64,000 nucleotides of DNA, taken from assembly GCF_001570965.1 (NCBI RefSeq), contig NZ_BCSR01000004.1, forward strand, positions 62,001 through 126,000. The letters are read 5' to 3'. The translations under genes and the position numbers were made by a program. The notes under the pieces were generated by a model that did not search any database, was not told the DNA's origin, and was given only the letters and a program-made list of their open reading frames with translations. This stretch comes from Janibacter corallicola NBRC 107790. Its GTDB lineage: Bacteria; Actinomycetota; Actinomycetes; Actinomycetales; Dermatophilaceae. Shown here one piece after another: positions 31,864-41,012 of the stretch (position 1 is the stretch's first letter; every line of letters starts with the position of its first letter).

Positions 31864-34164
31864 GTGAGCACCTCCACCCAGACACCCGGCGACGCCGACC
31901 TGACCGATGTCGAGCTGGCGATCACGGGGATGACCTGCGCCTCCTGCGCGGGCCGTGTGGAGCGCAAGCTGAACAAGATCGACGGCGTCACGGCGAGCGT
32001 CAACTACGCGACGGAGAAGGCGAAGGTCAGCTACGGCTCCGGGGTCACCCCGGACCAACTGGTCGAGACCGTCGAGCACGCCGGCTATGGTGCCGTCCTC
32101 CCGACCCCCGAGGGTGCGAAGGGGGAGGCCCCCACCGCCCCCGACGAGGTGGACCTGCTGCGCCAGCGCCTCATCGTCTCGGCGGTCCTCACCGTCCCCG
32201 TCATCGCGATGGCGATGATCCCACCGCTGCAGTTCACCAACTGGCAGTGGCTCTCGCTCACCCTGGCCGCGCCGGTCGTCGTGTGGGGGGCGCTGCCCTT
32301 CCACAAGGCGGCGTGGACCAACCTCAAGCACGGCGCGACGACGATGGACACCCTCGTGTCCATGGGTACGCTCGCCGCGCTGTCCTGGTCGTTGTACGCG
32401 CTGTTCTTCGGCACCGCGGGCGAGCCGGGGATGACCCACCCCTTCGAGCTGACGGTCGCGCCCGGCGACGGCTCCGGCAACATCTACCTCGAGGCCGCTG
32501 CGGGGGTGACGACCTTCATCCTCGCGGGGCGCTGGTTCGAGAAGCGCTCCAAGCGCCAAGCCGGGGCCGCCCTGCGCGCCCTGCTCGAGATGGGCGCGAA
32601 GGAGGTCACCGTCCTCGACGGCACGACCGAGCGGACCATCCCCGTCGAGGACCTCGCCGCAGGCATGCACTTCGTCGTGCGTCCCGGCGAGAAGGTCGCC
32701 ACCGACGGCATCATCGAGCACGGCAACTCGGCGGTGGACACCTCGATGCTCACCGGTGAGTCGGTGCCCGTCGAGGTGGGCGTGGGCGACGAGGTCGTCG
32801 GTGCCACGGTCAACGCGGAGGGACGGCTCGTCGTGCGCGCCACGCGCGTCGGCTCCGACACCCAGCTGGCGCAGATGGCCCGCATGGTCGAGGACGCGCA
32901 GAACGGCAAGGCCGAGGCGCAGCGCCTCGCCGACCGGATCTCCGGGATCTTCGTGCCGATCGTGCTCGTGCTCTCGCTGCTGACCCTCCTGGGCTGGCTC
33001 GTCGCTGGCGCGGGTCCGTCGATGGCCTTCACCGCCGCGGTGGCGGTCCTGATCATCGCCTGCCCCTGCGCGCTCGGTCTGGCGACCCCGACGGCCCTGA
33101 TGGTCGGCACCGGCCGGGGCGCCCAGCTGGGCATCCTCATCAAGGGGCCGGAGGTCCTCGAGTCCACCCGCACCGTCGACACCGTCGTGCTCGACAAGAC
33201 GGGCACCGTCACGACCGGCTCGATGACGCTGCGCGAGGTGGTCGCGGCCGAGGGCGAGGACGAGGCCGAGGTGCTCCGCATGGCGGGTGCGCTCGAGGCG
33301 GCGTCCGAGCACCCCATCGCCCGCGCGATCGCCTCCGGCAGCAGGGAGCGGGTCGGTGACCTGCCGGCCGTGGACGGCTTCGCGAACGTCGAGGGGCTCG
33401 GCGTCCAGGGGACCGTCCTCGGGGACGGGCAGAGCACATCGGTCATCGTCGGCCGTCCGGCCCTGCTCGCCGACTGGTCGATGCCCCTGGACCCGGCACT
33501 GCAGGAGGCGATGACCCGCGCCCAGCGAGGCGGCGGCACCGCGGTGGCCGTCGGCTGGGACGGTGTCGCCCGCGGCATCGTGGTCGTCGCCGACGCCATC
33601 AAGGACACCTCCGCACAGGCGGTCGCCGAGCTGCGTGGCCTCGGGTTGCGACCGATCCTGCTCACCGGGGACAACGAGGTCGTGGCCCGCGCGGTGGCCG
33701 ACGAGGTCGGGATCGATCCCGCCGACGTCATCGCCGATGTCATGCCCGCCGACAAGGTCGCCGAGATCGAGCGGCTGCAGGGCGAGGGCGCGGTCGTCGC
33801 GATGGTCGGGGACGGCGTCAACGACGCCGCGGCCCTGGCCACCGCGGACCTCGGCCTGGCGATGGGCACCGGCACCGACGTCGCGATCGAGGCGAGCGAC
33901 CTGACCCTCGTGCGCGGCGACCTGCGCGCCGCCGTCGACGCGATCCGTCTCGCGCGGCGCACCCTCGGCACGATCAAGGGCAACCTCTTCTGGGCCTTCG
34001 CCTACAACGTCGCCGCGATCCCGCTCGCGATGGCGGGGATGCTGAACCCGATGGTCGCCGGTGCCGCGATGGCCTTCTCCTCGGTCTTCGTCGTGAGCAA
34101 CAGTCTCCGGTTGCGCGGCTTCCGCCCCCACTACGCTGGGGGCCATGGAGACGACGGGCGCTGA
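31864..34164 (+). CDS. copA: Copper-exporting P1B-type ATPase
   Basis: Membrane Cu(I) pump of 766 residues: N-terminal HMA domain with C25/C28 (GMTCASC), eight predicted membrane segments, transmembrane CPC motif C400-P-C402 ([13 protein letters not shown]), phosphorylation D444 (DKTGTVTTG), SEHPIA, TGDN and [10 protein letters not shown]. These are the hallmarks of class P1B-1 ATPases. A GTG start follows AGGAGCC. Its last 20 bases overlap the TusA-like gene, so downstream genes are cotranscribed under the CsoR-type operator. Confidence 0.96.
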   Translation: MSTSTQTPGDADLTDVELAITGMTCASCAGRVERKLNKIDGVTASVNYATEKAKVSYGSGVTPDQLVETVEHAGYGAVLPTPEGAKGEAPTAPDEVDLLRQRLIVSAVLTVPVIAMAMIPPLQFTNWQWLSLTLAAPVVVWGALPFHKAAWTNLKHGATTMDTLVSMGTLAALSWSLYALFFGTAGEPGMTHPFELTVAPGDGSGNIYLEAAAGVTTFILAGRWFEKRSKRQAGAALRALLEMGAKEVTVLDGTTERTIPVEDLAAGMHFVVRPGEKVATDGIIEHGNSAVDTSMLTGESVPVEVGVGDEVVGATVNAEGRLVVRATRVGSDTQLAQMARMVEDAQNGKAEAQRLADRISGIFVPIVLVLSLLTLLGWLVAGAGPSMAFTAAVAVLIIACPCALGLATPTALMVGTGRGAQLGILIKGPEVLESTRTVDTVVLDKTGTVTTGSMTLREVVAAEGEDEAEVLRMAGALEAASEHPIARAIASGSRERVGDLPAVDGFANVEGLGVQGTVLGDGQSTSVIVGRPALLADWSMPLDPALQEAMTRAQRGGGTAVAVGWDGVARGIVVVADAIKDTSAQAVAELRGLGLRPILLTGDNEVVARAVADEVGIDPADVIADVMPADKVAEIERLQGEGAVVAMVGDGVNDAAALATADLGLAMGTGTDVAIEASDLTLVRGDLRAAVDAIRLARRTLGTIKGNLFWAFAYNVAAIPLAMAGMLNPMVAGAAMAFSSVFVVSNSLRLRGFRPHYAGGHGDDGR

Positions 34165-34432
34165 CGGGGTCCTGACCATCGACGGGGGCGACCTCTCCTG
34201 CGCACGCCTGCTCGTCCTGCTGCGGTCCCGGGTGGCCGAGCTCGCCGAGGGCTCGATCGTCCACCTGAGCACGACCGACCCGGTCGCCCCGATCGACCTG
34301 CCCGCCTGGTGCCGGCTGACGGGGCACACCTACCTCGGGCCGGTCGCGCAGGGCCCGCCCCCGTCCTACGCCGTGCGCGTCACCGCCGCTCCCGTCCCGA
34401 CGAAGGAGGACCGGCCATGGCATCCGAGGTGA
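34145..34432 (+). CDS. TusA/SirA-like small protein lacking the CPxP motif
   Basis: Protein of 95 residues with the TusA-like two-layer alpha/beta pattern: [20 protein letters not shown], then [20 protein letters not shown] and a terminal VR strand. The sulfur-carrier Cys is retained at C19, but the CPxP proline positions are replaced (SCARLL). It may still carry sulfur or may have become a copper or thiol-handling adaptor. It overlaps copA at its 5' end and the alarmone synthetase at its 3' end, so all three are translationally linked. Confidence 0.75.
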   Translation: METTGADGVLTIDGGDLSCARLLVLLRSRVAELAEGSIVHLSTTDPVAPIDLPAWCRLTGHTYLGPVAQGPPPSYAVRVTAAPVPTKEDRPWHPR

Positions 34433-35160
34433 GCCCCTCCTCCAACGGGCTGCCGGCGGAGATCGTCGACGGGATGCGGATGATCCGTGAGGACTTCACC
34501 CGATTCCTGCTCGGCTACCAGTTCGCCATGCAGGAGATCACCACGAAGCTGGAGATCCTGCGCGACGAGTTCGCCGAGCTGCACAGCGACAACCCGATCG
34601 AGCACATCTCCACCCGGCTGAAGAGCCCGGAGAGCATCGTCGCCAAGGCCAAGCGCCAGGACGTGGGGCTGACGACGGCCGCCATCGGTGAGCACGTCAC
34701 CGACATCGCAGGCATCCGGGTCGTGTGCCCCTTCGTCGCGGACGTCGAGCGGCTCGTCGAGGCCCTGACCAACCAGCCGGACATCACGGTGCGCACGCTC
34801 AAGGACTACATCCGCAACCCGAAGCCGAACGGCTACCGATCGCTGCACGCCATCCTCGAGGTCCCGGTCTACCTCTCCTCCGGGCCGGTCCGGGTGCCGG
34901 TGGAGGTGCAGTTCCGCACCGTCGCGATGGACTTCTGGGCGAGCACCGAGCACAAGATCTTCTACAAGTACGAAGGGGACGTGCCTCCCGACCTGCGCCG
35001 CAGGATCACCGAGGCGGCCGCGACCGCGGCCCAGCTGGACGAGGAGATGGCCGAGCTCTACCGCACCGTGCACGGGCGCCCCGCGGGGGCGGCCGACGGC
35101 CAGTACCCGGTCACGCCACCGATCTCGGACGACGTCCTGCGCCGCCTCACCGAGGACTGA
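34417..35160 (+). CDS. Small alarmone synthetase ((p)ppGpp synthetase)
   Basis: GTP pyrophosphokinase of 247 residues of the RelQ/YjbM class: only the RelA_SpoT synthetase domain is present, with no HD hydrolase, TGS or ACT domains. Visible motifs are SIVAKAKRQ, DIAGIRVVCPFVADV, DYIRNPKPNGYRSLHAI and VEVQFRTVAMDFWASTEHK, covering the ATP- and GTP-binding residues. It transfers pyrophosphate from ATP to GTP or GDP to make the stringent alarmone. The ATG has GAAGGAGGA upstream. It overlaps the TusA-like gene and so appears to be the last gene of the copper-efflux operon, an unusual link between copper stress and alarmone synthesis. Confidence 0.92.
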   Translation: MASEVSPSSNGLPAEIVDGMRMIREDFTRFLLGYQFAMQEITTKLEILRDEFAELHSDNPIEHISTRLKSPESIVAKAKRQDVGLTTAAIGEHVTDIAGIRVVCPFVADVERLVEALTNQPDITVRTLKDYIRNPKPNGYRSLHAILEVPVYLSSGPVRVPVEVQFRTVAMDFWASTEHKIFYKYEGDVPPDLRRRITEAAATAAQLDEEMAELYRTVHGRPAGAADGQYPVTPPISDDVLRRLTED

Positions 35161-35931
35161 TCAGGCCGGCCTCTGCCCGGTCTGCGCCTGCGCCCAGTCC
35201 CGCCACGTCGGCCCGCGCAGGTCGGCATCGGGACCGGGCAGCACGGAACCGCCCGACATGCTCGCGGCGGCGGGCACCGCGACGACGTGCACGTCGTCGC
35301 CGCGAAGCCGGCACCACTCCCGGACCAGCTCCACCAGTTGCTCGGGCTGGGGGCCACCGAGCCGGCGGTCGCCCCCTTCGGCCTCGGTGGCCATCTCCAG
35401 CAGGGTTCGCGCGACCTCCGCGGAGGCCACCGGCTGGGTGGGCATGTCCATGATGTCGGCGCGTCCGCCGCCGCGGGAACGCTCCAACACCTGCCCGGGG
35501 AACTCGTGGAACTGCGTCGCCCGCAGCACCCGCGGGCCCGGCGCCTGCGCCAGCGTCGCGCGCTCGTGGGCCAGTGTCGCGCGGTACCAGGGAAAGTCCT
35601 GGCTCTCCTCGATGCCGACTATCGAGAGCACCACGGTACGGGGCACCCCGGCCTCCCGCGCGGCTCGGGCCAGGGTGGTCGAGACGGTGGTGAAGAAGTC
35701 GGTCGCCGCGGCCTCGTCCATGCCATCGGGGCGGGTGACGTCGATGATCGTCGACACCCCGTCGAGCCGGTCGCCGATGCTGTCCGGGTCGGTGAGATCG
35801 ACTCCCGCGGAACGGTTCAGCGCGACCACCTCGTGGCCCGCCTCCCTCGCGAGCGACGCCACCTGCGATCCGATGAGGCCGCTCGCCCCGGCGACCGCCA
35901 GCCTGAGTCCCGCCGATCCGTCCATGGTCAT
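35161..35931 (-). CDS. NmrA-like/atypical SDR NAD(P)-binding protein
   Basis: Protein of 256 residues with an N-terminal Rossmann fold (LRLAVAGASGLIGSQVASLA) and the extended-SDR layout of NmrA/HSCARG-like proteins (VVLSIVGIEESQDFPWYRAT; VLRATQFHEFPG). These act as redox sensors or NAD(P)H-binding reductases. No Tyr-x3-Lys dyad of active SDRs is evident in the expected place, although YRATLAHE could substitute. The start is MTMDGSAG; upstream in-frame residues overlap the divergent methyltransferase promoter. Its stop is immediately adjacent to the alarmone synthetase stop. Confidence 0.78.
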   Translation of the reverse strand: MTMDGSAGLRLAVAGASGLIGSQVASLAREAGHEVVALNRSAGVDLTDPDSIGDRLDGVSTIIDVTRPDGMDEAAATDFFTTVSTTLARAAREAGVPRTVVLSIVGIEESQDFPWYRATLAHERATLAQAPGPRVLRATQFHEFPGQVLERSRGGGRADIMDMPTQPVASAEVARTLLEMATEAEGGDRRLGGPQPEQLVELVREWCRLRGDDVHVVAVPAAASMSGGSVLPGPDADLRGPTWRDWAQAQTGQRPA

Positions 35932-35969
35932 GACCGTACGCCCGGCCCCGGGGTGGCAGGCTGGCCCCC

Positions 35970-36593
35970 ATGGCAACGGAGCATTTCGACGAGAAGGCCG
36001 CGACGTGGGACGACGACGGCGACAAGGAGCGCCAGTCCGGCGAGATCGCGAGGGGCATCACCGCCGCCGCCTCACCTGCCGGCGGGGACCGGCTCCTGGA
36101 GTACGGGGCGGGGACCGGGCTGGTCACCCAGGCGCTGCTGGAGGCGACGCCCGGGCTGCTCGTGACGCTCGCGGACAACTCCACCGGGATGCGTGAGGCG
36201 ATCGGGAACAAGGTCGAGGCCGGTGCCCTGCCGCCCGACACCCGGGTCTGGGACCTGGACCTGGAGAGCGACCCGGTGCCGGAGGACCGCTTCGAGCTCA
36301 TCGTCACCTCGATGGTCATGCACCACGTCAAGGAGCTCGAGACCGTGCTGCGCGGTTTCGCCACGATGCTCGAGCCGGGTGGCCACCTGTGCATCGCCGA
36401 CCTGGACCACGAGGACGGCTCCTTCCACGACCACGACTTCGAGGGGCACCACGGCTTCCACCGCAGCGAGGTCGAGGCCTCCCTGACGGCCGCGGGCCTG
36501 GTCGAGGTGCACATCGGCGACGGCACCAGCATCGAGCGCGAGGACGGGACCTACCCGGTCTTCCTCGCCGTGGCGACCCGCCCGAGCGACTGA
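35970..36593 (+). CDS. Class I SAM-dependent methyltransferase
   Basis: Protein of 207 residues with the seven-strand SAM-binding fold: motif I LLEYGAGTGLVTQALLE, acidic residue in LVTLADNSTGM, motif post-II WDLDLESDPVPEDRFELIV, and CIADLDHEDGSFHDH. It resembles small UbiE/Tam-like enzymes. Substrate unknown. It is divergent from the NmrA-like gene and 10 bases upstream of a GntR regulator, with which it may be cotranscribed. Confidence 0.86.
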   Translation: MATEHFDEKAATWDDDGDKERQSGEIARGITAAASPAGGDRLLEYGAGTGLVTQALLEATPGLLVTLADNSTGMREAIGNKVEAGALPPDTRVWDLDLESDPVPEDRFELIVTSMVMHHVKELETVLRGFATMLEPGGHLCIADLDHEDGSFHDHDFEGHHGFHRSEVEASLTAAGLVEVHIGDGTSIEREDGTYPVFLAVATRPSD

Positions 36594-36603
36594 CGAGCGC
36601 CCC

Positions 36604-36969
36604 GTGCACATCGACCCGACCTCCGGCGACGCGCCCTTCGCGCAGCTGCGCAGCCAGATCCTCGCGGACATCTCCGGAGGCGCGCTGGCCCCGGGGGACC
36701 GGTTGCCCCCGGTCCGGCGGCTCGCCAGCGAGCTCGGCATCGCGGCGAACACCGTCGCCCGGGCCTACCGGGAGCTCGAGGAGGACGGGGTCCTCGAGGG
36801 ACGCGGTCGGTCCGGGACGTTCGTGCGCTCCACGGTCACCGCCGGCCGGGCGGCTCCCGCTGCCGCCTCCGCTCGCGAGGCCGCCCAGCGCTACGCGGAG
36901 ACGACCCGTTCCCTCGGCATCGGGCCCGAGGCCGCCCTGGCGCTCGTCCGCGAGGCGCTCGAGCCCTGA
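36604..36969 (+). CDS. GntR-family (YtrA-type) regulator
   Basis: Regulator of 121 residues with an N-terminal GntR winged helix (APFAQLRSQILADISGGALA; LPPVRRLASELGIAANTVAR; EEDGVLEGRGRSGTFV) and only a short helical tail, as in the YtrA subgroup. Such small regulators usually control adjacent transporters or membrane proteins, here possibly the tandem DUF4383 genes. A GTG start was used. Confidence 0.9.
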   Translation: MHIDPTSGDAPFAQLRSQILADISGGALAPGDRLPPVRRLASELGIAANTVARAYRELEEDGVLEGRGRSGTFVRSTVTAGRAAPAAASAREAAQRYAETTRSLGIGPEAALALVREALEP

Positions 36970-37043
36970 GCGGCCCGTGCATGAACCACCTCGCTCCGGG
37001 TAGGCATCCTTCAGGACCCCGGACGGACGAGGAGGCACGGCTC

Positions 37044-37559
37044 ATGCAACGGCGGCGGACGGTCCGCGTCACCGAGCACGTCCACCCGGTGCGGGAGCGC
37101 AGCGGGACCACCCGCACCAATGCGGTGGTCTTCGGCCTCCTGTTCGTCCTGTTCGGCGTGCTCGGCTTCGTCCCGGGCGCGGTCTCCGACTTCGGTGCCC
37201 TGCAGTTCGTCGGGAACCCGGGGGGCGTCGTGCTGCTGGGGCTCTTCGAGGTCTCGATCCTGCACAACCTGGTGCACGTGCTCATCGGGGCCTGCGGTCT
37301 GGTGATGTCCCGCAGGCCGCTCTCCGCGGCCGCCTTCCTGACCGGCACCGGCATCTTCCTCGTGGCGATGGGCGTCTACGGGTTCTGGGTCTCCTCACCG
37401 TTCGACGTCAACTTCATCCCGCTGAGCTCCGTCGACAGCACGCTGCACCTCCTCCTCGGCATCGTCTTGCTCGCCCTCGGCCTGTACGGCCGGTGGCACC
37501 TCCCGATCGGCGACGACCCGGCGCTGCCGCACGAGGCCTCCGAGGACCCCCGCGCCTGA
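37044..37559 (+). CDS. DUF4383 membrane protein (paralogue 1)
   Basis: Four-helix membrane protein of 171 residues. Hydrophobic segments alternate with conserved DUF4383 features: LFVLFGVLGFVPG, FEVSILHNLVHVLIGACGL, and the C-terminal DSTLHLLLGIVLLALGLYG. Function unknown; the family is common in actinobacteria. The ATG for MQRRRTVRV follows GAGGAGG. The next gene is a clear paralogue. Confidence 0.82.
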   Translation: MQRRRTVRVTEHVHPVRERSGTTRTNAVVFGLLFVLFGVLGFVPGAVSDFGALQFVGNPGGVVLLGLFEVSILHNLVHVLIGACGLVMSRRPLSAAAFLTGTGIFLVAMGVYGFWVSSPFDVNFIPLSSVDSTLHLLLGIVLLALGLYGRWHLPIGDDPALPHEASEDPRA

Positions 37560-37650
37560 TCACGGTCCGCCCGGCGCGGACCGGAGTAGCATGGGGTGTG
37601 CGCCCCGGGCCTCCCGGTGGAGGTCGCGGCAGACCTTGAGGAGGTCAACG

Positions 37651-38136
37651 ATGACCATCACAGAGCGTGTCGTTCCCGTGGTCGACCGCCGTGGGGCCAC
37701 CAAGTCCGTGGCCCTCTTCTTCAGCGTGGTCCTGCTTGCCGTCGGCGTCCTGGGGTTCGTCCCCGGAGCGACGGCCCATCTGGATCAGATCCAGTTCCTC
37801 GGCGACGCCAGCGGGGCGATGCTCTTCGGCGTCTTCCAGGTCTCGATCCTGCTGAACCTGATCCATGTGCTCCTCGGAGTCGCCGGCATCTTCGCCTCCC
37901 GGGCGGGGCTGGCCTCCGTGGTCCACCTCATCCTCGGCGGGATCGTGCTGCTCGCGATCTGCGCCTACGGGGTGATGATCCTGCCGAACACCTCGATCGA
38001 CGTCTTCGCGGTCAACGGCGCCGACGGATGGCTCCACCTCGTGCTCGGTCTCGGCATGCTGGTCTCCGGCCTGTACGGCCAGCGCCACCTGCCGATGGAC
38101 CAGGAGCGTCCGGTGGTGCCGCCGCTGGTCGAGTGA
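37651..38136 (+). CDS. DUF4383 membrane protein (paralogue 2)
   Basis: Paralogue of the preceding gene, 161 residues, with the same sequence landmarks: LLAVGVLGFVPGA, GVFQVSILLNLIHVLLGVAG and ADGWLHLVLGLGMLVSGLYG, and the same ending (YGQRHLP versus YGRWHLP). It arose by tandem duplication. Its RBS region TTGAGGAGG lies 9 bases before the ATG. Convergent with the FAD oxidoreductase gene. Confidence 0.82.
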   Translation: MTITERVVPVVDRRGATKSVALFFSVVLLAVGVLGFVPGATAHLDQIQFLGDASGAMLFGVFQVSILLNLIHVLLGVAGIFASRAGLASVVHLILGGIVLLAICAYGVMILPNTSIDVFAVNGADGWLHLVLGLGMLVSGLYGQRHLPMDQERPVVPPLVE

Positions 38137-38139
38137 CCT

Positions 38140-39357
38140 TCAGCCCAGGGAGTCGGCCAGCGAGATGCTCGTGTCGCGGGTCTTCTCGTTCGCACTGCGA
38201 CCGAGCCAGGCACGCAGCGAGTCCGTGGCGTCCCAGTCGTTGGTGTGCATGCCGGCGACGACGACGCCGTCCTTGATCCACAGCGCGTTCAGCACCCGGG
38301 ACCCACGGTCGCCCCGGATGACCACCTCGTCGAACCCGTCCGGGCCGACGTGGCCGACATACTCCATCCCGAGGTCGTACTGGTCGGTGAAGAAGTACGG
38401 CTGCCGCGTGTAGGCCTCCTCGCTGCCGAGCATGCTCCGGGCGGCGTGGCGGCCCTGCTGGATCGCGGTGTCCCAGTGCTCGATCCGGACCCGGCCGAGC
38501 GTCGGGTGGTCGTGGTTGGCGACGTCCCCCGCGGCGAAGACGTGCGGGTCGCTCGTGCGCAGGCGCGCGTCGACGAGGACTCCGTCGTCCACCTCCAGAC
38601 CAGCAGCCTGTGCGAGCGCTGTCTCGGGGACGGCGCCGATGGCGACGAGGACGATGTCCGCGACGACCTCGGTGCCGTCGGAGAGGGAGGCGCGGGCGCC
38701 CCCTTCGCTCCCGTGCTCGATGGACTCGACCGTCGTGCTCGTGCGCAGGTCGACCCCGTGCTCGCGGTGGAGCCCGACGAACACGTCGGACATCTCCTCC
38801 CCCATCGGTCCGGCGAGGGGCTTGGCCGCCGCCTCGACGACGGTGACCGTGCCACCGGCCTGTCGGGCGGCGGAGGCGACCTCGAGCCCGATCCAGCCGG
38901 CCCCGATGACCAGCATGCGGCCGGAGAGATTCTTCCGCAGCGCCTCGGACTCCTCGATCGTGCGCAGGTAGGCGAAGGGGGCCCCGGACGCATCGACCAT
39001 CGGCAGGTGGCGCGAGGTGGCACCGGTCGCGACCAGCAGCTGGTCGTAGGTGATGGCACGCCCGTCGACGGTGATGGTCCGCGCGCCGGTGTCGAGCCCG
39101 GTGACCTCCGTCCCGGTGATCAGCTCGACCCGCTGCTGCTCGTACCACTCGGCGTCCTTGACCGCTGCGTCCGCGGCGGTGGCGCTCCCCAGCAGGATGT
39201 CCTTGGACAGGGGCGGGCGCTCGTACGGTGCGTGGGGTTCGGCACCGACGAGGACGATGGCACCGTCATACCCCTGATCCCGCAGCTCGGCGGCGGCGCT
39301 GGCGCCGGCGAGCCCACCACCGATGATGACGATGTTCTGGGGGCTGTTCTGACTCAT
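38140..39357 (-). CDS. FAD-dependent ferredoxin reductase-like oxidoreductase
   Basis: Flavoprotein of 405 residues of the rubredoxin/rhodocoxin/putidaredoxin reductase family: FAD motif NIVIIGGGLAGASAAAELRD, YERPPLSKD, second Rossmann MLVIGAGWIGLEVASAAR, VLVAIGAVPET-like strand, HVFAAGDVAN and YFFTDQYDLGMEYVG. It transfers electrons from NAD(P)H to a ferredoxin or rubredoxin. A candidate partner is the ferredoxin encoded 1.2 kb away (40578-40922). No oxygenase partner is adjacent. Confidence 0.9.
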   Translation of the reverse strand: MSQNSPQNIVIIGGGLAGASAAAELRDQGYDGAIVLVGAEPHAPYERPPLSKDILLGSATAADAAVKDAEWYEQQRVELITGTEVTGLDTGARTITVDGRAITYDQLLVATGATSRHLPMVDASGAPFAYLRTIEESEALRKNLSGRMLVIGAGWIGLEVASAARQAGGTVTVVEAAAKPLAGPMGEEMSDVFVGLHREHGVDLRTSTTVESIEHGSEGGARASLSDGTEVVADIVLVAIGAVPETALAQAAGLEVDDGVLVDARLRTSDPHVFAAGDVANHDHPTLGRVRIEHWDTAIQQGRHAARSMLGSEEAYTRQPYFFTDQYDLGMEYVGHVGPDGFDEVVIRGDRGSRVLNALWIKDGVVVAGMHTNDWDATDSLRAWLGRSANEKTRDTSISLADSLG

Positions 39358-39521
39358 GGTGTGCTCCTTGTGAGGTCGAGGAACTCCGCCCGGCTGCGTG
39401 GACCGCTCCGCAGTGTCATGCCGGTGTGCTCCAGATCACGATACCGACGCCACGGGCCCCTGACCGCACCTCGCCTGATCGGTGACAGTTGTTGTCACCG
39501 GAGGGGGGCACGCTGGAGGGC

Positions 39522-40100
39522 ATGACACAGGTTCCAGACTTCCGATCCGACCTCGACACCGCCCAGGAGTGGGTGGCCGGCCTCATGGACGTCGTCCGGG
39601 CCGACCAGCTCGGTGACCCGACCCCGTGCACCGACTTCGACGTTCAGGCGCTGCTGGAGCACCAGAACGCCATCCCCGGCAAGATCGCCGCCGTCGCCGG
39701 TGGCGACAACCCCCGGGACCTACCCTTCCGGGTGGAGGTCGCCACCGACACCCTCGCCGAGGACTACCGTGCCCGCACCCGCGCGGCCATGACCGCCTGG
39801 GACGACGACGACCTGCTCACGGCGACCCTGACCGCGCCGTGGGGACCTGCCCCCGGGGGCATCGCCGTCGGGGGCTTCCTCATGGAGACCCTCGCGCACG
39901 GCTGGGACCTGGCCGTCGCCACCGGTCAGGACGCGGAGGCGGACCCGGCGCTCGTCGCGAAGGCACAGTCGGTCGCCGAGCAGGCCCTCACCGAGGACTC
40001 CCGCGGCTCGGGGATGCCCTTCGGCCACCGGGTGGAACCCCGCGAGGGGGCCGGGCCGACCGAGCGCTTCGCCGCCTTCCTCGGGCGCTCCCGTCCCTGA
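39522..40100 (+). CDS. TIGR03086-type metal-binding (mycothiol-dependent) protein
   Basis: Protein of 192 residues of the DinB-like/MDMPI fold: PTPCTDFDVQALLEHQNAI carries the first metal His, and LMETLAHGWDLAVATGQ the second conserved His and Trp-Asp. Relatives include mycothiol-dependent maleylpyruvate isomerase, which points to a mycothiol-producing actinobacterium. Enzymatic role unknown. The ATG giving MTQVPDF is used, with GGAGGGC just upstream. Confidence 0.83.
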   Translation: MTQVPDFRSDLDTAQEWVAGLMDVVRADQLGDPTPCTDFDVQALLEHQNAIPGKIAAVAGGDNPRDLPFRVEVATDTLAEDYRARTRAAMTAWDDDDLLTATLTAPWGPAPGGIAVGGFLMETLAHGWDLAVATGQDAEADPALVAKAQSVAEQALTEDSRGSGMPFGHRVEPREGAGPTERFAAFLGRSRP

Positions 40101-40108
40101 CCCCGGCG

Positions 40109-40573
40109 TCAGGGCGCGAGCTGGCAGCGCCACCTCGCGGGCATGGTCTCGTCCGCCAGCGCCATGGCCACCGACTCCTGGGTCTGCGGGTCCAGCTGCT
40201 CGACCGCGGCCCGGTAGATGATGGCCTCCTCCTTCTGGTTGTGCGCGTCCAGCTGCTCGCCGAGACGGCCACAGGCCTCACGCAGGGCGTCGAGGTCGGG
40301 TGACGCGGCGTCCAGCAGCCGGTCGATGGTCTCGAGCGTGCCCCAGAGCTCACCGTGCTCGCGGAGCATCACGAGCACCGGCGGGATGAGTCCGATCTCG
40401 CGCAACGGCGGGAAGAGCCACTGCTCCTCGAGGTAGATGTGCTGGCGCAACTCGCCGGCCGAGTCACGATAGGAGGTCGCGCGGACCTCCCCTGCCTCCA
40501 GGCTGGCGACGAAGTCGGCGAGCCGGGTGTCGATGCTGCGGTGCTCGACCTCGAGCTCCTCGGCGATGGTCAT
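40109..40573 (-). CDS. Hemerythrin-like domain protein
   Basis: Cytoplasmic four-helix protein of 154 residues with the hemerythrin HHE metal ligands: VEHRSIDTRL, LRQHIYLEEQWLFPPL, MLREHGELWG and LDAHNQKEEAIIY. Such proteins bind a di-iron centre and take part in oxygen or nitric-oxide handling or iron-sulfur repair. It starts four bases after the ferredoxin gene in the same operon, which suggests a redox or NO-stress role. Confidence 0.88.
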   Translation of the reverse strand: MTIAEELEVEHRSIDTRLADFVASLEAGEVRATSYRDSAGELRQHIYLEEQWLFPPLREIGLIPPVLVMLREHGELWGTLETIDRLLDAASPDLDALREACGRLGEQLDAHNQKEEAIIYRAAVEQLDPQTQESVAMALADETMPARWRCQLAP

Positions 40574-40577
40574 GCCG

Positions 40578-40922
40578 TCACCCCTCCTGCGCCGGATGGG
40601 ATGCGACGAGCGCGGTGTCGCCGTCGATGGTCCCCATCTTCGCCGCACCCCCGGGCGATCCGAGGGCTTCGTCCTTGCCGGGCAGGGCATCCTCGAAGAA
40701 GCGGGCGTTGTCGGCGAGGTAGGGAGTGAACTCCTCCGGGAGGTCGTCCTCGTAGTAGATCGCCTCGACGGGGCAGACCGGCTCACAGGCACCGCAGTCA
40801 ACGCACTCGTCCGGATGGATGTAGAGACTGCGCTTGCCCTCGTAGATGCAGTCGACGGGACACTCCTCCACGCAGGACAGGTCCTTGACGTCGATGCACG
40901 GCTCGGCAATGACGTAGGTCAT
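40578..40922 (-). CDS. fdxA: 7Fe ferredoxin
   Basis: Ferredoxin of 114 residues with one [3Fe-4S] and one [4Fe-4S] cluster: CIDVKDLSCVEECPVDCIY and CVDCGACEPVCPVEAIYYED, in the layout of actinobacterial FdxA/FdxC. The usual C-terminal extension follows. It donates electrons to oxygenases or P450s. The ATG follows GAGGAGG; a GTG three bases upstream is an alternative. Cotranscribed with the hemerythrin-like gene. Confidence 0.93.
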   Translation of the reverse strand: MTYVIAEPCIDVKDLSCVEECPVDCIYEGKRSLYIHPDECVDCGACEPVCPVEAIYYEDDLPEEFTPYLADNARFFEDALPGKDEALGSPGGAAKMGTIDGDTALVASHPAQEG

Positions 40923-41012
40923 CACGACCTCCTCATATTTATTACGGAACCTCTAGTAACAATATGGCAGGTCGGGTGCCGGGGCCAGCACGGGGCCCGG
41001 CGGATCCGGGGG
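40923..41012 (-). promoter_or_regulatory. AT-rich promoter/operator of the ferredoxin-hemerythrin operon
   Basis: A short AT-rich island (CATATTTATTACGGAACCTC and onward) contains an imperfect inverted repeat TTATTAC-N10-GTAACAA (about 40939-40962). It lies directly upstream of fdxA and is a likely site for a dimeric stress regulator. The identity of that regulator is not evident. Confidence 0.45.
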
